In this document: positions 4,436 to 7,205 of the stretch, piece by piece
Layout of the letters: the number at the start of each line of letters is the position of its first letter
Numbering within the stretch: position 1 is the stretch's first letter
Assembly: GCA_947626705.1 (NCBI GenBank)
Contig: CANQTJ010000082.1
Span: 1 to 7,205 of the forward strand
Direction of reading: 5' to 3'
Origin: an uncultured Clostridia bacterium
GTDB lineage: Bacteria > Bacillota > Clostridia > TANB77 > CAG-508
DNA: 7,205 bases
Made by a program: the position numbers and the translations under genes
Notes under the pieces: generated by a model
Seen by the model: the letters and a program-made list of their open reading frames with translations, nothing else
Told to the model about the DNA's origin: nothing
Databases searched by the model: none

Positions 4436-6832
4436 TTATTTCAAAACAATATTATAAATTTTATTTTTTACATAAATTTCTTTTACAATAGTTTTTCCAT
4501 CTAACTTAGAATCTATAGTTTCATGGACTTTATTTTTGACTGAAACTTCGTCTTCATCTAAATTGATAGATACTGTAGCTTTTAGTTTTCCATTAAATTG
4601 TATTGGTAAAATTATTTCATTATTTATTGTTTTTGATTCATCATATTCTGGCCATTTTTCATAACTGATAGTATTACTATGTCCCAAAGCTACATTCCAT
4701 AATTCTTCTGTTATATGTGGTGCAACAGGATTTAATAATTTTAAAAATCCTTCTGCATATTCAGTAGGGAATATATCTTCTTTATTAACAGAATTTATGA
4801 ATATCATCATTTGAGAAATAGCAGTGTTAAAGTTCATAGTTTCATAATCATTAGTAACTTTTTTTACTGTATAATGATATTCTCTTTCTAAATTTTTATT
4901 CTCTAAATTTTTTATTTTTCCAGATTCAACATATAGTCTCCAAATTTTTTCTAAGAATTTTTTAGAACCATCAATTCCATTTGGATCCCAAGGCTTAGCA
5001 GCATCTATTGGTCCCATAAACATTTCATAAACTCTTAATGCATCTGCACCATATTCTTTAACCATATCATCAGGATTTATTACATTTCCTTTAGATTTGC
5101 TCATTTTTTCACCATTTGAGCCTAAAATCATACCTTGATGGCGAAGTTTTGCAAATGGCTCTTTAACAGGAGATAATCCTTTATCATATAAATATTCATT
5201 CCAAAATCTAGCATATAATAAATGTCCAACTGCATGTTCAGGACCACCTACATATAAATCAACAGGCATCCAATGTTTTAATAATTCTTGATTTGCAAAT
5301 TCATCATTATTTTTAGAATCTATATATCTTAAAAAATACCAACTAGAACCAGCAGCTCCAGGCATTGTACTTGTTTCTCTTTTAACTGATTTACCTTCAA
5401 AAGAAGTATTTACCCAATTTGTAGCTTTATCTAGTGGAGAAGCACCTGACTTTGAAGGACTATAATCTTCAAGTTCAGGTAATACTAAAGGTAATTCGCT
5501 ATCTGGTAAAATATAAGTTTGATTATTTTCATCATAAACAATAGGAATAGGTTCTCCCCAATAACGTTGTCTTGCAAATATCCATTCTCTTAATTTATAA
5601 TTTACTTTTTTATTACCTACATTATTATCCTCTAACCATGAAATCATTTTATTAATTGAATCTTCTTTATTTAAACCATTTAAAAAACCAGAATTAATAT
5701 GTAATCCATCACCAATAAAGGCTTCTTTTGAAATATCTCCTCCCTCTAAAACAGGGATAATATCGATTCCAAATTTAGTTGCAAATTCATAATCTCTTTG
5801 GTCATGTGCTGGAACAGCCATTATAGCGCCTGTACCATATGTAACTAAAACATAATCTGAAATCCAAACTGGAATTTCTTTACCATTTACAGGATTTATA
5901 GCATAACTTCCTGTAAATACACCAGTTTTATCTTTATTTAATTCTGTTCTTTCCAAATCAGATTTAGCAGCTGATTGTTTAATATAATTTTCAACAGCTT
6001 CTTTTTGTTCAATTGTAGTTATTTTAGATACTAATTCATGTTCAGGAGAAAGGACGCAATATGTTGCACCAAATAAGGTATCAGGTCTTGTTGTAAATAC
6101 TGTAAAGTTTAAATTATCAGAATTTGCAATTTTAAACTTTACTTCTGCACCAACTGATTTTCCAATCCAATTTATTTCAATTTCTTTTGTTGATTCTGGC
6201 CAATCAATTTCATTTAAACCATCTAATAGTTTTTCAGCATATTTTGGAATATCTAGTACCCATTGTTTCATATTTTTACGAACAACAGGGAAACCACCTC
6301 TTTCGCTCTTTCCGTTAATAACTTCATCATTAGATAAAACACATCCTAATTCTTCACACCAGTTGACAGGCATTTCAATTAATTTGGCTAATCCATCTTT
6401 ATATAATTGACTGAAAATCCATTGAGTCCATTTATAATAATCAGTGTCACAAGTTGCAATTTCTTTATCCCAATCAAAAGAAAAACCAAGCATTTTTAGT
6501 TGTCTTTTAAAGGTTGCAATATTTTGCTTTGTAAATCCAGCAGGATGATTGCCTGTTTTAATGGCATATTGTTCAGCAGGAAGACCAAAAGCATCCCATC
6601 CCATTGGATGAAGAACATTATATCCTTGCATTCGTTTCATTCTAGATACTATATCGGTTGCTGTATATCCTTCTGGATGTCCAACATGAAGACCTTGTCC
6701 AGATGGATAAGGAAACATATCTAATGCATAATATTTAGGTTTTGAAAAATCCCATACATCTGTATAAAAAGTTTTATTTTCATCCCAATATTTTTGCCAT
6801 TTTTTTTCTATTTCACTAAAATTATATGACAT
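4436..6832 (-). CDS. leuS: Leucine--tRNA ligase (leucyl-tRNA synthetase)
   Basis: This cytosolic class I synthetase charges tRNA-Leu with leucine using ATP. All landmarks are present in 798 residues, close to the ~805 of Bacillus-type enzymes. They are the ATP-binding HVGH (49-52) after YYALDMFPYPSGQGL, the CP1 editing domain with TTRPDT (247-252) and AHDQRDYEF (342-350, conserved Asp 344), WIFARQRYWGEPIP (417-430), KMSKS (576-580) and the C-terminal tRNA-binding end. The zinc-ribbon cysteines seen in E. coli are replaced by GKSERGGFPV (174-183), as is usual in Bacillus-type enzymes. ATG at 6832 is chosen because the protein then starts MSYNFSEIEKKWQ like its relatives and AAAGGAG lies 8 nt upstream; the longer frame to 6874 would run through the promoter. 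It is transcribed alone from its own promoter. The leader is too short for a T-box, the usual control of this gene in many Firmicutes. Confidence 0.98.
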   Translation of the reverse strand: MSYNFSEIEKKWQKYWDENKTFYTDVWDFSKPKYYALDMFPYPSGQGLHVGHPEGYTATDIVSRMKRMQGYNVLHPMGWDAFGLPAEQYAIKTGNHPAGFTKQNIATFKRQLKMLGFSFDWDKEIATCDTDYYKWTQWIFSQLYKDGLAKLIEMPVNWCEELGCVLSNDEVINGKSERGGFPVVRKNMKQWVLDIPKYAEKLLDGLNEIDWPESTKEIEINWIGKSVGAEVKFKIANSDNLNFTVFTTRPDTLFGATYCVLSPEHELVSKITTIEQKEAVENYIKQSAAKSDLERTELNKDKTGVFTGSYAINPVNGKEIPVWISDYVLVTYGTGAIMAVPAHDQRDYEFATKFGIDIIPVLEGGDISKEAFIGDGLHINSGFLNGLNKEDSINKMISWLEDNNVGNKKVNYKLREWIFARQRYWGEPIPIVYDENNQTYILPDSELPLVLPELEDYSPSKSGASPLDKATNWVNTSFEGKSVKRETSTMPGAAGSSWYFLRYIDSKNNDEFANQELLKHWMPVDLYVGGPEHAVGHLLYARFWNEYLYDKGLSPVKEPFAKLRHQGMILGSNGEKMSKSKGNVINPDDMVKEYGADALRVYEMFMGPIDAAKPWDPNGIDGSKKFLEKIWRLYVESGKIKNLENKNLEREYHYTVKKVTNDYETMNFNTAISQMMIFINSVNKEDIFPTEYAEGFLKLLNPVAPHITEELWNVALGHSNTISYEKWPEYDESKTINNEIILPIQFNGKLKATVSINLDEDEVSVKNKVHETIDSKLDGKTIVKEIYVKNKIYNIVLK

Positions 6833-6862
6833 ATTAATTTCTCCTTTCACTTTTACTCTAGT

Positions 6863-6891
6863 ATTATATAACAAAAATACTACAGTTTCAA
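6863..6891 (-). promoter_or_regulatory. leuS promoter
   Basis: On the minus strand, TTGAAA (6891-6886) and an exact TATAAT (6868-6863) are spaced by 17 bp. Transcription should start near 6856, about 25 nt before the ATG at 6832, leaving room for the AAAGGAG ribosome binding site but not for a long regulatory leader. Confidence 0.8.
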
Positions 6892-6957
6892 GGATTTTTA
6901 AAAAATTAATAAATTTTAAGTTTCGTTTTTTTGAAAAAATAATTTTAAAAACTAAAC

Positions 6958-7011
6958 AGAATTGATAAAATATGTATATTTATTTGTAAGTTTTATCAAT
7001 TCTATTTTTTT
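6958..7011 (+). terminator. Hairpin followed by a T7 run, terminator-like
   Basis: AGAATTGATAAAA (6958-6970) pairs perfectly with TTTTATCAATTCT (6991-7003) around a 20-nt loop, followed by A and seven T (7005-7011). This has the form of a plus-strand Rho-independent terminator, yet no plus-strand gene precedes it. Read on the minus strand it is followed by CTGTTTAGTTTTT, so it may instead stop transcription arriving from an unseen minus-strand gene beyond 7205 and insulate leuS. Confidence 0.55.
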
Positions 7012-7166
7012 GACATCTTTTAATAAACCTATTGAAAATAGTTTTATATATTATGTAAAATATGCTTTTCATAGCAGAGAAAGTTTTCCATCATATTGCT
7101 TAATTTTTCTGATCTTTATCCTGCATAAATTTAAGTTTCGGTATTTTTCTAAAAAAATTCAAAACG

Positions 7167-7175
7167 TTATCCACA
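7167..7175 (+). promoter_or_regulatory. DnaA-box sequence
   Basis: TTATCCACA exactly matches the bacterial DnaA-box consensus. A second TTATCC (7116-7121) shares only the first six bases. One box in AT-rich intergenic DNA may be chance, a DnaA-titrating or regulatory site, or the edge of a cluster continuing beyond the window. Confidence 0.35.
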
Positions 7176-7205
7176 AAATTATGAAATTTATGTGAAAATG
7201 AAGAA

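Larger units (their letters stand above)
6833..7205. other. Gene-free region upstream of leuS
   Basis: About 370 bp with no supportable gene on either strand. It contains the leuS promoter, a terminator-like hairpin (6958-7011), a near-identical short direct repeat (AAATTTTAAGTTTCG at 6911-6925, AAATTTAAGTTTCG at 7127-7140), and a DnaA-box sequence at 7167-7175. An open frame on the plus strand from 6962 starts at TTG inside the hairpin without a ribosome binding site and is not called. Confidence 0.6.

Noticed and set aside
6500..6724. Open frame of 74 codons on the plus strand inside leuS
   Set aside because: It lies entirely antisense to the conserved N-terminal part of leucyl-tRNA synthetase and has no recognisable protein features.
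6833..6874. Upstream extension of leuS by 14 codons
   Set aside because: The extension runs through the -10 box and ribosome binding site, and relatives begin at the MSYNF-like methionine.
6962..7195. Open frame of 77 codons on the plus strand upstream of leuS
   Set aside because: It starts at TTG within a hairpin arm, has no ribosome binding site, runs across the T7 terminator-like tract, and its Phe/Ile/Tyr-rich product reflects AT-rich non-coding DNA.

Overview
The window is very AT-rich, uses the standard code (TGG for Trp, TGA as a stop), and has strong AAGGAGG-type ribosome binding sites and consensus TTGACA/TATAAT promoters. Together with a Bacillus-type short leucyl-tRNA synthetase, this points to a low-GC Firmicute, most likely a member of the Clostridia. 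The genus cannot be read from the sequence.

Layout. (1) Positions 1-817, plus strand: the 3' end of a TrmH-family (SPOUT) RNA 2'-O-methyltransferase gene, then a complete trmL, a second SPOUT methyltransferase acting on the tRNA wobble base. (2) Positions 818-4390 are an accessory-looking block of four genes. They are an Rpn/PD-(D/E)XK-like protein whose three expected catalytic positions are all substituted, a small XRE-family repressor, a minus-strand HECIH (HExxH) putative zinc metallopeptidase of no named family, and a plus-strand coiled-coil protein built on a 75-bp tandem repeat. (3) Positions 4436-6832, minus strand: leuS, read toward the block and separated from the coiled-coil gene by a shared hairpin terminator. 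(4) Positions 6833-7205: a gene-free region with the leuS promoter, a terminator-like hairpin and one perfect DnaA-box sequence.

How the parts may work together. The two ends are housekeeping translation genes (RNA modification and aminoacylation). Between them, the XRE regulator gene and the coiled-coil gene lie about 2 kb apart, yet share a 12-bp motif in opposite orientation directly at or behind the -35 box of their promoters. In the XRE promoter the motif is one arm of a 7-7-7 inverted repeat. The simplest reading is an autoregulated repressor that also controls the coiled-coil gene. The peptidase gene is divergent from the coiled-coil gene and shares its upstream region. Whether the four genes form one functional system (for example defence or stress) is inference. 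What the sequence shows is the shared motif, the divergent arrangement and the position between core genes.
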